Source: a virus
DNA: 39,076 bases
Reading direction: 5' to 3' (one strand)
IMG/VR virus record: IMGVR_UViG_3300010389_000045
Coordinates: 1 to 39,076 of that record
Made by a program: the position numbers and the translations under genes. This document shows, piece by piece, positions 7,727 through 16,408 of this stretch (position 1 is its first letter; every line of letters starts with the position of its first letter). The notes under the pieces were generated by a model. That model did no database searches and was not told the origin of the DNA. It saw only the letters and a list, made by a program, of their open reading frames with translations.

Positions 7727-8431
7727 GTGGCGTACAACCTGGCAAAGTTTCGTGAACTGATTCGACTGACGCTGGACTTGGATGCCACGGACCTCCCGAA
7801 CACGCTTGTGGACGAGTGGGTTCGTGATGGAGCTACTCGGGCACAGACCCGTCGCCAGGAATGGCCGTTCTTTCAGTACGACTGGACGTTTACTGGCGTT
7901 AGCGGGCAAAGCAATTACACGTTTGCTGAAATCGAATCTGAAGACGGTTCAGGCAACGAAATTGCTGAAATCCGTCAAGTCCGTGGACCTTCGTGGGATC
8001 TACGATGGCAAGACATTGCCACCCGTGACCGTTACAGGTCACGAGACAGCAACAACACAGGCAGCCCTAGCTACTGGTCGGTGTGGAACAACGGCGAGCT
8101 AGTGCTTGACCCTGCACCTGCCAACTCTGATGACACGTTCGTGATCCGTGGCTACAAGAAGCCAAAGGATTGGGTCGCTGACGGCGACTCTGGCGTTTCC
8201 GACATGCCCAAAGACTTTGATAGCCCGATTCTGAACTGGGCGCTGGGCAGGGCATACGCACAGCAGGACGAGCCGCAGATGGCTTTGTACTACGCCGATC
8301 TAGCTGACTTGCGTTTACGGGAGCTGGTTCGGTTCTACGACGATCCTTCTCCCACTATTAGCGTGACGATGGGCGGCAACTACAACCGCAACATGTATCC
8401 GTTGATGGATCCTCGCTTTGCATGGGAGTGA
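7727..8431 (+). CDS. Head-tail adaptor protein (SU10-type)
   Basis: A 234-residue protein that would sit under the portal and attach the tail. The pattern fits the podovirus adaptor family: an N-terminal helix bundle (KFRELIRLTLDLDATDLPNT), an aromatic EWPFFQYDW segment, a beta-rich middle with GSPSYWSV and LVLDPAP, and a C-terminal helical part (ALYYADLADLRLRELVRFYDD). GTG 7727 is preferred because GGAGAGG lies six bases upstream; an in-frame TTG at 7715 lies before that site. The gene opens the tail part of the operon. Confidence 0.8.
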   Translation: MAYNLAKFRELIRLTLDLDATDLPNTLVDEWVRDGATRAQTRRQEWPFFQYDWTFTGVSGQSNYTFAEIESEDGSGNEIAEIRQVRGPSWDLRWQDIATRDRYRSRDSNNTGSPSYWSVWNNGELVLDPAPANSDDTFVIRGYKKPKDWVADGDSGVSDMPKDFDSPILNWALGRAYAQQDEPQMALYYADLADLRLRELVRFYDDPSPTISVTMGGNYNRNMYPLMDPRFAWE

Positions 8432-8436
8432 TCTGA

Positions 8437-10158
8437 ATGGCCGTTCCCATTAGGCGTCCTGGCCGTGGTCCCAGCGTGAGGCTTGATCCTCAAGTTGATT
8501 TCACTGGCGGTTACAACGCTATCGAAGACAAGTTCATGCTGGCTGTTAACGAGTCGCCTGACATGTTGAACGTGGACGTTTCACGCCGTGGCGGCGTGCA
8601 ACGTCGCAAAGCCGTGTCTGACTGGGGCGACCATCAGCCGTTTGGCAACACAACTACGCCTGAAAAGCTGTTTGAGCATCGAGATCAGGTCAACAACACG
8701 TCGAAGGTTGTTGCGACTGCTGGCGGCGTTGGCGCAACAAACATGGCTTACGGTATTGGTGCAGGCTGGACCAGCATTACGAACACTGGCGACTGCGAAA
8801 TCCTTGACCACGCCATGATGAACGGCAAGTCATGGTTTGCTTGCGGTTTGGATCTTACTCAGTCGTGGGGCACGCCTTTGGGTACGCCCGATTCCGCTAC
8901 TGCTGAGGTGCCTGACGCTCACGCGTCGTACCAGAACGACTACGCCACTGCTGCAGGCAACATCTTTCCTAAGTGCAAGTTTGTGGCTTCGCACGGCGGG
9001 TTCATGTGGGCTGCGCACACTGACGAAGGCGTCAACGTGCATCCAACTCGGGTGCGGTTCTCGCACCCTGGCTACGCTGATCGTTGGGCCGAAGACGACT
9101 GGATCGACGTTGGCGACGAAGACGGCGACGAAATCGTCAAGATCGCATCGTTCCGTGACCAGCTACTGGTATTCCTGAACCGTTCCGTCTATGCCGTGCT
9201 CGGGTACAGCCGCCAGAACTTTCAGGTCGTCAAAGTCTCGTCGTCTGTAGGCGCCACAAACGCCAACGGCGTATGCGTCAACCCTGACGGTGTCTGGTTC
9301 TTTTCGCCTGACCGTGGCGTCTACTTCTACAACGGCGACGGCGAACCCCGCTGGGCGTTCGAAAAGGTGTACCCGCTCATGGAGCGGGGCGAAGTAGACA
9401 GCGACAACCTCGACAACGTGTACGTTGCCGCAGTCAAAGGCCGTGTTTGGGTCCGTGTACCTATGGAAGATTACACGTCCCGCTGCTTTGTATTTGATCC
9501 GTCAACTGCCGCTTGGGTCGTGTACGACATTGACATGCTGGCTAACGTCGAGTTTCAGAACGCTGACTATGAAGTCATTCATGTGGCGGCTACAGGTCAG
9601 GCTGCTGGGCTGGTACAGCTTGAAGTCGACACCGCTTATGACACGTTCAATGACGCTGCGACATCGACACTGACAGGCGTCGATTCGTACTTCAAAACCC
9701 GCTGGCTAGACAGCGGGTCGCCGTTCTTGCCGAAACGGTACAAGACGCCTGAGTTTATTATGGCTGGCCCGTCGGCTCACACGGTTCAGACCGAGGTGTA
9801 TTTCGACTACTACGATGGCGAAGTCCGCAAGACGTTGCTGATCAACGTGGCTGGTACGGGTTTGCCTAACAACCTTGCGTGGGACGACGATGATGGTGAT
9901 GCGCCGTATGTCACTGTTGATCATGGCACAGCTGAAAATCCAGATGTTGTGGATCACTCTGCCGATAACTCTGGTTCGTTCTGGGGAAGTCGCCAGTGGG
10001 CGTATTCGTCTGCTGCTACTCAGGACGAAGTGATTCGTTCTGGAAGCATCGGGGGCACGGGCCGCTCTGTTGCTTTGAAGTTCCGTGGCCCAACCAATGT
10101 CCAATGGGAAATTAGAGGCTTCACCCTCAAGTACCTGCCGAAGAAGCCGAGGTCGTAG
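8437..10158 (+). CDS. Putative tail nozzle/stabilisation protein
   Basis: A 573-residue protein directly after the adaptor gene. The N-terminus (FTGGYNAIEDKFMLAVNESPDMLNVDVS followed by a RRGGVQRR turn) is typical of podovirus tail hub or nozzle proteins that begin with a beta-propeller. Repeated segments with alternating hydrophobics and tryptophans (SWFACGL, GVWFFSPDRGVYFYNG, GRVWVRVP) support a propeller. In short-tailed phages such a protein closes the DNA exit channel. The call rests on position and overall pattern; a different beta-rich tail protein is possible. Confidence 0.7.
   Translation: MAVPIRRPGRGPSVRLDPQVDFTGGYNAIEDKFMLAVNESPDMLNVDVSRRGGVQRRKAVSDWGDHQPFGNTTTPEKLFEHRDQVNNTSKVVATAGGVGATNMAYGIGAGWTSITNTGDCEILDHAMMNGKSWFACGLDLTQSWGTPLGTPDSATAEVPDAHASYQNDYATAAGNIFPKCKFVASHGGFMWAAHTDEGVNVHPTRVRFSHPGYADRWAEDDWIDVGDEDGDEIVKIASFRDQLLVFLNRSVYAVLGYSRQNFQVVKVSSSVGATNANGVCVNPDGVWFFSPDRGVYFYNGDGEPRWAFEKVYPLMERGEVDSDNLDNVYVAAVKGRVWVRVPMEDYTSRCFVFDPSTAAWVVYDIDMLANVEFQNADYEVIHVAATGQAAGLVQLEVDTAYDTFNDAATSTLTGVDSYFKTRWLDSGSPFLPKRYKTPEFIMAGPSAHTVQTEVYFDYYDGEVRKTLLINVAGTGLPNNLAWDDDDGDAPYVTVDHGTAENPDVVDHSADNSGSFWGSRQWAYSSAATQDEVIRSGSIGGTGRSVALKFRGPTNVQWEIRGFTLKYLPKKPRS
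9246..9255 (+). repeat. TGTAGGCGCC decamer, one of five exact copies
   Basis: The same 10 bases occur at 9246-9255, 11746-11755, 24079-24088, 26579-26588 and 28961-28970, always in this orientation on the plus strand. All copies lie inside genes, in several reading frames, so they are not explained by one protein motif. Confidence 0.5.
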
Positions 10159-10160
10159 CA

Positions 10161-11330
10161 ATGGCTAATCCAGTTTCAGTACCCAACGTGTTTGTTGCTG
10201 CGACCGATGCGGTCGCTGCAGAAGTCAACGCCAACTTTGATTCGCTGGTGGATTACATCAACGACAACATGGTGACGGACGACGGCACCGTTTCGATTAG
10301 CGGCACCCAGACGGTCAACAATTTGATCGTGGAGGGCACGTTGACCGCTCAAGGCAACTTAGATGTTGACGGCACCCTGAAGGGTGACGTTGTTGCCAGC
10401 GACGGCAGCAGCATCGTGCTCAGCAACGGAACTAACGGTTCCAACGCTACGTTTAAGGGCGACATTCTGAACGCTAGCGGCACGGTCATTGTTGACGTGT
10501 CGGCAGCTACGTTTAACGGCAACGCTACGACTTCGTCGTCTACGACTGGTAATGCTGCTACTGCTTCTAAGTGGTTGACTGCCCGCACTTTGACGGTTGA
10601 CGGTGACATGACGGGCAGCGTCAGCATTGATGGTGACGCAAACGTTACGTTGACGCTTGCGGCAGATTTGGAAGCTGCCGATATTCCCGATTTGAACGCC
10701 AGCAAGATTGATGCTGGCACGTTCGGCACAGGCAACTACACGTTCCCTAACAATTTGTCTGTAAACGGCTTGTTGAATGTCAGCAGCCAGAAGAAGATCG
10801 AGTTTGGTAACGAGAACGATCAGATCAGGTTCGACGACGACGATGATGAGTTTTCGTTTTGGATTGACGGCAACAAACAGTTTCAGATCGGTGGCGCTGT
10901 AACTGAAAACGACGTTGTTACCAGAGCCACTGGTACGTTCAAGTCGAACGACAGCGGCTCCCAGTTTCCGACTGGCAGCGGCACCGCTGCTCACATCATC
11001 ACTGGCTTTGGCTTGTCTGCTTTGGTCAAGAACTCTTCGGTTGCCGCCGACAAGGAAAACATTTCGACGGATCTCGGCAGTTACTTGACTGCCGACATGA
11101 TTGACTCTGTCGTTCCGAAGATGTGGAACCGTATTACTGCTCCTGGGTATCCCGAGATCGGCCCGATTGCTGATGACATGGAAACGGTTTCGGAGTTTCT
11201 TGCTAGCCACGGTACTGATGAAAACGGCGATCAGATTCTGATGGGTGTTGATCAGACGGCGTGGATGTCGTTGATGACGTTGGCAATCCAAGACATTCGT
11301 ACTCGTTTGGCAGCTGTCGAGGCAGCATGA
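10161..11330 (+). CDS. Tail fibre-like protein with S74-like C-terminus
   Basis: A 389-residue, glycine/threonine/asparagine-rich beta-repetitive protein two bases after the nozzle gene. The N-terminal ~40 residues look like a virion attachment part, the middle (about 45-270) like a trimeric beta-helical shaft. The last ~100 residues resemble the Peptidase_S74 self-cleaving chaperone: SSVAADKENI (S293, K298) matches the family's Ser-Asp-x-x-x-Lys-x-Asn-Ile start, followed by IGPIADDMETVSEFLA and a terminal helix IQDIRTRLAAVEAA. Such domains trimerise the fibre and then cut themselves off. Receptor binding is inferred. Confidence 0.75.
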   Translation: MANPVSVPNVFVAATDAVAAEVNANFDSLVDYINDNMVTDDGTVSISGTQTVNNLIVEGTLTAQGNLDVDGTLKGDVVASDGSSIVLSNGTNGSNATFKGDILNASGTVIVDVSAATFNGNATTSSSTTGNAATASKWLTARTLTVDGDMTGSVSIDGDANVTLTLAADLEAADIPDLNASKIDAGTFGTGNYTFPNNLSVNGLLNVSSQKKIEFGNENDQIRFDDDDDEFSFWIDGNKQFQIGGAVTENDVVTRATGTFKSNDSGSQFPTGSGTAAHIITGFGLSALVKNSSVAADKENISTDLGSYLTADMIDSVVPKMWNRITAPGYPEIGPIADDMETVSEFLASHGTDENGDQILMGVDQTAWMSLMTLAIQDIRTRLAAVEAA

Positions 11331-11331
11331 C

Positions 11332-11556
11332 ATGGCTGAGTGGGCAGCCATCTTTGGCGGCACGGGAGCAGCTCTGGTAACGGGCCTGTTTGCTGTCTTT
11401 GCTGCCAGGTTTCGGCGGGAGAACACTGACCAGCACGCCGCTAATCTGCGGCGGCTGGATGACATTTCGGAACGGATTGGTGAAGTTCGGGACGACGTTA
11501 AGGAAGTCCGTCGTCGTCAAGACGACCACCTAGAATGGCACGCTGAAAATGGGTAA
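11332..11556 (+). CDS. Small membrane-anchored coiled-coil protein
   Basis: A 74-residue protein with one N-terminal hydrophobic segment (about 6-25, [20 protein letters not shown]) and then a charged helix ([30 protein letters not shown]) likely to form a coiled coil. One membrane segment plus a cytoplasmic helix is seen in some holins, spanins and superinfection-exclusion proteins; none can be chosen from sequence. It lies between the two fibre genes and overlaps the next gene by eight bases. Confidence 0.6.
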   Translation: MAEWAAIFGGTGAALVTGLFAVFAARFRRENTDQHAANLRRLDDISERIGEVRDDVKEVRRRQDDHLEWHAENG

Positions 11557-14443
11557 CTGGGTAGACCGTCAGTACAACCTGAACTCTGACGAACCTTCAG
11601 TTCAGGTCAACATTTCGGGCGGGCCTGACTACGTCGGCACCTACAGTTCGTCGGCCACCTATGACATTGGTGATGTCGTTGCCGACGGCAACGGCAACAC
11701 GTTTGTGTCTCGCACTAGTTCTAACACGGGCAACGCTCTGCCGTCTGTAGGCGCCTCTAACACGAACTGGCAGACGTTGGCGCAGAAGGGTGCGACTGGC
11801 ACGCAGGGGGCGACAGGGCCGACGGGAGCGACTGGTGCGACAGGACCGCAGGGCGACACGGGTGCTACTGGCCCTACGGGTGCAGCTGCAACCATTGCTG
11901 TTGGGACGACGATTTCTGTTGATAACTCTGGAACTGCGAGCGTTACTAACAGCGGCACTTCTGGCGCTGCGGTCTTTGATTTTGTTCTTGTTGATGGCCC
12001 CACTGGTCCTACTGGTGCAACTGGCCCCACTGGCCCAACTGGCCCGCAGGGGCCTCAAGGTGATACTGGCGACACGGGACCGACTGGCCCTCAAGGCATC
12101 CAAGGCATCCAAGGCCCCCAGGGAGATACGGGCGCTACGGGGCCTGCAGGTGCCGACGGTGCAGATGGTGCAGATGGTGCGGCTGCGACGATCGCTGTCG
12201 GCACTACCACGTCTGTCACGAACGCTGGCACGGCGTCTGTCACGAACAGCGGCACCTCTAGTGCCGCCACCTTCGACTTTGTTCTGAGAGACGGGCCGAC
12301 TGGCCCGACAGGCCCGACTGGAGCTACTGGCCCTCAGGGTCCACAAGGCGACACAGGTCCGCAGGGACCGCAAGGTGATACAGGTGCGACTGGCGCTACG
12401 GGTGCAACAGGCGCTACTGGCCCGCAGGGGCCAGCAGGCGCTGACGGTGCTGACGGCGCTGATGGCCTAATTACGACAGTTACGGCTGGCACGAACTTGA
12501 ACGGCGGCGGTTCTGCTGCCACCGTGACGTTGAACCTTGACGACGACATTGACCTGACTTCGGTCACTGCCGATTTGTACGGCGCGACCCACATTACGGT
12601 CAAGAACACGTCGGGCGGCACACTTGCAAAGGGTGCTGCAGTGTACGCCACGGGTTCTGTAGGAGCCTCTGGTGCGGTTGAGGTGCAAGCATCAGACGCT
12701 GACAATGCGTCAACGATGCCTGCACTGGGTTTGCTGGACGACCAGCTTGCGAATAACACTGAGGGGTCGGCAACGATTCTTGGCATTATCAAGCTGGTTG
12801 ATACGTCGGCGTATTCGGTGAACGACGAGTTGTATGTGTCGACTACGCCTGGAGCGTTGACGAGCACCCGTCCGACGGGTGCGTCTGAGTTGGTGCAGAA
12901 GATTGGCCGTGTGGTTCGGTCGGATGCTTCGACGGGCGAGATTTTGGTGTTGGGTGCTGGCCGTACGAACGATGTTCCGAACGGGACGTTGTCGAACGAC
13001 ATCAGCGGGAACGCTGCTACGGCCACGTCGGCTACGTCAGCAACGACAGCGACAAACTTGTCGGGCGGGAGTGTTGCTGCGACGACGTTGACTGCTTCGG
13101 GCGATGCGAACTTTGATTCGGGCACGCTGTTCGTAGATGCGTCGACTAACCGTGTCGGTATCGGCACCACGACGCCTGCTACAGCTCTGCATCTTTTCGC
13201 AGGTGGCAATACAGTCGATCAGCTTAGGATTTCGTCTACAGGCGGCACGCTTTCAGAGTATGGATTCGCTGCCCCTGATGCTTCTACGAACTCAATAAGG
13301 TGGGGCTATTGGACGGGAAGCGGATTCGGAAACAATCACTTTGAGGGCAACGTAGGCATCGGCACTGCGTCGCCTGGAGCGCCGCTTGACATAGTGAAGA
13401 CTGGCACGGGCAGTTGGCAGCGTGGTATTCGCATCTTGAACTCTGGCATGGCTTCGGGTGACGAGTTGCTGGTTTCTGCTGGGTTGTCTGACTCTGCTCG
13501 CAACATAGGCCAGATGTATTTCCATTACAACTCGTCGGGGTCTACGTCGAACCGTCTTTCGTTTGGCTTGCACTCGCAAGACGACGTTTTGAATATTACA
13601 GGCGGCGGCAATGTCGGTATTGGTGACACCACGCCGTCGTACAAGCTGGACGTTGCAGGCGAAATTCGTGCGACAAGCAACGTCCGTGCTAACGCATTTT
13701 TGATGGGCACCTCTGATGATGGCCTCGGTCCAGTCACAGGCCAATACGGGTCGGTACAGACCAGGGGTACGGGCGCAGGCAACTGGGAAGGTTACTCAAT
13801 CAACGGCCAGCAGGTGTTCATGGGTAACGGCACCGAAACCTGCGGCATCTACAACGATGTAGATAACCAATGGCTGATCTACTTCGATGCCGACACATAC
13901 ACACAAATTTATGATTCGGACGGCATTGTTGCGTTTGGAGCGAACAACTACACGACGGGTGGTACTGGTTCGGCAGGCAACGGCTACGTTGGCGTGTCTA
14001 CTTACTGCGGTGGTTTCTCTGGAACCACGGCGGTTATGTCAACGCAAACGGTAGCTGGCGTTTCAATGAAACGTCTTGGGTTCTCGGCATCGTCTTACGA
14101 GTTCAAGAGCGGCATTGAAGATTTAGCAATGTCAGACGAGGCGTTTATGTCGCTTCGCCCAATCACGTTCCATCCAAACGGACAGTACGTCGACAGCACA
14201 GGCGAAGTAACTGAGATCGTCGGCGGTCACACGATTGTTCCTGACAACACAGAAGCTGGCGAAACCGATGGGCTGATGCCTCTGCGACGGGCAGGCTTCG
14301 GTCTGGAGGACTTGTATGGCCGTGACGACACGATGATTCTTGCTAGCGAGTTTTCGCCTGATCCGATGGCGATGGTTGCGTTGCTGACGCAGAAGCTGCA
14401 AGAGACAATGACTCGGGTTTCTGCGCTAGAGTCAGGGTCATGA
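11549..14443 (+). CDS. Collagen-repeat tail fibre with S74-like C-terminus
   Basis: A 964-residue fibre. The N-terminus (about 28-78, [17 protein letters not shown] to NTNWQTLAQ) resembles a small carbohydrate-binding module. Three blocks of Gly-X-Y collagen-like repeats (about 83-110, 150-208 and 250-308) alternate with two copies of an [12 protein letters not shown]/TVTNSGT beta segment. A beta-rich shaft (about 310-840) follows. The C-terminus looks like Peptidase_S74: S848/S849, [28 protein letters not shown] and a terminal helix ending TRVSALES. It probably forms a trimeric receptor-binding fibre whose chaperone is released. ATG 11549 lies inside the end of the preceding gene. Confidence 0.88.
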   Translation: MGNWVDRQYNLNSDEPSVQVNISGGPDYVGTYSSSATYDIGDVVADGNGNTFVSRTSSNTGNALPSVGASNTNWQTLAQKGATGTQGATGPTGATGATGPQGDTGATGPTGAAATIAVGTTISVDNSGTASVTNSGTSGAAVFDFVLVDGPTGPTGATGPTGPTGPQGPQGDTGDTGPTGPQGIQGIQGPQGDTGATGPAGADGADGADGAAATIAVGTTTSVTNAGTASVTNSGTSSAATFDFVLRDGPTGPTGPTGATGPQGPQGDTGPQGPQGDTGATGATGATGATGPQGPAGADGADGADGLITTVTAGTNLNGGGSAATVTLNLDDDIDLTSVTADLYGATHITVKNTSGGTLAKGAAVYATGSVGASGAVEVQASDADNASTMPALGLLDDQLANNTEGSATILGIIKLVDTSAYSVNDELYVSTTPGALTSTRPTGASELVQKIGRVVRSDASTGEILVLGAGRTNDVPNGTLSNDISGNAATATSATSATTATNLSGGSVAATTLTASGDANFDSGTLFVDASTNRVGIGTTTPATALHLFAGGNTVDQLRISSTGGTLSEYGFAAPDASTNSIRWGYWTGSGFGNNHFEGNVGIGTASPGAPLDIVKTGTGSWQRGIRILNSGMASGDELLVSAGLSDSARNIGQMYFHYNSSGSTSNRLSFGLHSQDDVLNITGGGNVGIGDTTPSYKLDVAGEIRATSNVRANAFLMGTSDDGLGPVTGQYGSVQTRGTGAGNWEGYSINGQQVFMGNGTETCGIYNDVDNQWLIYFDADTYTQIYDSDGIVAFGANNYTTGGTGSAGNGYVGVSTYCGGFSGTTAVMSTQTVAGVSMKRLGFSASSYEFKSGIEDLAMSDEAFMSLRPITFHPNGQYVDSTGEVTEIVGGHTIVPDNTEAGETDGLMPLRRAGFGLEDLYGRDDTMILASEFSPDPMAMVALLTQKLQETMTRVSALESGS

Positions 14444-14598
14444 ACGTTACCGCTGAAGAAGTAGTCGCCTTTATGCAGAATCGGTTCCCGAAGGAACTAG
14501 AGATCTGCGTTCTGGCTATCCAGAACCAGAAGGCTATGCAGCAGATTGCTGAGTTGTCTGCTGTAGACGCCGAAACCCCTGAAATTGTCGAAGATTAG
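14440..14598 (+). CDS. Small acidic protein of unknown function
   Basis: A 52-residue ORF starting [20 protein letters not shown]; its ATG overlaps the stop of the large fibre gene as ATGA. It is predicted mostly helical and acidic, with no membrane segment. Tight coupling to the fibre gene supports a real gene, perhaps a fibre-assembly helper or small virion component, but no family is recognised. Confidence 0.6.
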   Translation: MNVTAEEVVAFMQNRFPKELEICVLAIQNQKAMQQIAELSAVDAETPEIVED

Positions 14599-14636
14599 GC
14601 AAACAATGTCCATGACGTAATGAGGTGGTGACCCAG

Positions 14637-15059
14637 ATGGCTGATCTTTCCCCAATGGAATACGCTGCGTTTGAACAGCAAAGGCAGGCCGTTGATTACG
14701 GGTACGCCCAGAACATTACGAACATTGCTGCTCGCCAGTCCATGTTGGACTTGCAGCGCAGCGAAGAGGAACGTTCGTTGTTTGAGGGGCTGCGTCGTCA
14801 ACGTCAGCAGCTTCCTGGCGCCTACGCTGGGCGGGGTTTGTTGCGTTCGGGCATTTATGGCCGTGGGTTGGCGGATTTCGAGACGAATCGTCTTCGGGCT
14901 GGGCAGCGGCTGGAACGTTCTTATTTGGCTAAGGGGCAGCAGCTTGCTCGTGAGTTGAGTTCTGCTGACATTAACCGTGCGATGTCGTTGGCTGACATTG
15001 AGTTGTCGGAGGCGCAGCGTCGGTCTGCGATTGCTGCGATGCTGCAGGGGAGTTACTGA
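14637..15059 (+). CDS. Putative internal virion/ejection protein, small
   Basis: A 140-residue helical protein rich in Q, R, A and E (for example SMLDLQRSEEERSLFEGLRRQRQQL), with a glycine-rich YAGRGLLRSGIYGRG turn in the middle. ATG 14637 is preferred because AGGTGG lies about eight bases upstream; GTG codons at 14625 and 14628 are alternatives. The stop overlaps the next start as TGATG. With the two following genes it looks like the set of inner-core or ejection proteins carried by podoviruses, but this rests on position and composition. Confidence 0.6.
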   Translation: MADLSPMEYAAFEQQRQAVDYGYAQNITNIAARQSMLDLQRSEEERSLFEGLRRQRQQLPGAYAGRGLLRSGIYGRGLADFETNRLRAGQRLERSYLAKGQQLARELSSADINRAMSLADIELSEAQRRSAIAAMLQGSY

Positions 15060-16405
15060 TGGTTACTCCTATTGCGCAACGTGCTCAAGAAGCTCGTGAG
15101 CTTGTTGAGCCAGCAGCAGCTGGCGTTTTTGCTACTCGGGAAGAGTTGGAGCGTTACACCACAAATCCTGTTGAAGGCACTGTTACTGCTGGCGTGTTTG
15201 CCAGTTACGAGGATCTAGAGCGTTTTACGGGCACATCTTACGCTGATTACGCTGAGCAGCAGGCGCAGGATCAGCGTGCGTTGCAAGAGTGGTTCGATAG
15301 TTTGTACACGCCTGCAACGGCGTCTAGGACGGTTGTTGATCAAGAAGCGTTGGCGTTGCAGACGGCTGCGATTAACGACACTTTGGCTCGTGGTTTGGAG
15401 CAGTTGCAGTCTCAGTTTGATCTGGCTGAAGCAGCGATTGATACTCGTTTGGCGCAGGCTGATGAGCAGATTCAGTTGGCTCGTGCGAAGGCGTTGGAGT
15501 CGTTGACGAGTTATCAGCGTGACATTGAGCAGCGTGGCGCTGCTGCTTCTGCCAGGATTGGCGATGATGCTTTGGCTGCGGCTATGCGGAACGTGGCTGC
15601 GTCGGATGAGGCGTTGCGTCGTGCAGGTTCGATGGGTGGTTTGGTTTCTGCTGGCGGTATGCGTGATATTGCTGCTGCGGGTGAGCAGGAACGTGTGTTG
15701 ATGGCTGGCCAGTCTGAGATTCAGCGGGATTTGAACGAGCGGTTGACGCAGATTGCTAGTCAGCAGTCGAGCCGTCAGCAGGGGCTGACGGAGCAGATTG
15801 CTCAGGGGGCACGTTCAACTGCGGAGACTGAGGCTCAGCAGTTGATTGATGACCTAATTGCTGAGCGTAGCCGCCAAGAGTTTGATATTTCTGAGGCGAA
15901 TCGTCAGCGCCTGTTGGAGTTGGCGTTGAGTCCGCCGACCAAGCAGGTGGGTGGCAGCAGGGCAAGCGGCATTTTGAGTTCGCAGGCTGATGTTCAGATG
16001 GTTGCTCAGTTGATGAAGCGGGGCATGTCTCGTGACGATGCTTTGTCGATGGTGTTGGGTGGTGTTGCGGATAACTACTTCACGACTCAAATGGACATCC
16101 AGCAGTACGGTCAGCAGAAAGAAATTGACAGGATGTATCCTGATCCGTTGACTCCTGGCCAGCAGTTGGGCTTGGCCCAAGATGCAGAGTTTGCTGAAAC
16201 TCTGTTCCTGGCAAACATGGGAAGCCCGTTGAACCTTGTTGAAGGGTTCAACAATGCTGTTAACTCGTTTAACAGCTCTACTGCTATTAATCCTGCGTCT
16301 CAGTCCGACATCATGGCGTGGCGTTCTGCAGTCGAAATGGCTGTTGGTTCAGGCATTCTTTCTGTCGACCCTGAAACGGGTGAATACGTCACTCCCGAAA
16401 GGTAG
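15059..16405 (+). CDS. Putative internal virion protein, coiled-coil
   Basis: A 448-residue alanine/glutamine/glutamate-rich protein with long helical stretches, notably about residues 105-290, likely coiled coils. Two near-repeats near the N-terminus, AGVFATREELERYT and AGVFASYEDLERFT (about 21-34 and 45-58), suggest a small duplicated module. No enzyme motif or membrane segment is visible. It is start-stop coupled to the gene before and lies three bases before the giant virion protein, consistent with an ejectosome component. Confidence 0.6.
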   Translation: MVTPIAQRAQEARELVEPAAAGVFATREELERYTTNPVEGTVTAGVFASYEDLERFTGTSYADYAEQQAQDQRALQEWFDSLYTPATASRTVVDQEALALQTAAINDTLARGLEQLQSQFDLAEAAIDTRLAQADEQIQLARAKALESLTSYQRDIEQRGAAASARIGDDALAAAMRNVAASDEALRRAGSMGGLVSAGGMRDIAAAGEQERVLMAGQSEIQRDLNERLTQIASQQSSRQQGLTEQIAQGARSTAETEAQQLIDDLIAERSRQEFDISEANRQRLLELALSPPTKQVGGSRASGILSSQADVQMVAQLMKRGMSRDDALSMVLGGVADNYFTTQMDIQQYGQQKEIDRMYPDPLTPGQQLGLAQDAEFAETLFLANMGSPLNLVEGFNNAVNSFNSSTAINPASQSDIMAWRSAVEMAVGSGILSVDPETGEYVTPER

Positions 16406-16408
16406 TCA

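Noticed and set aside
10359-11465. Long minus-strand ORFs opposite the fibre genes
   Set aside because: Low-complexity mirror translations of repetitive fibre DNA, without start signals or known motifs.
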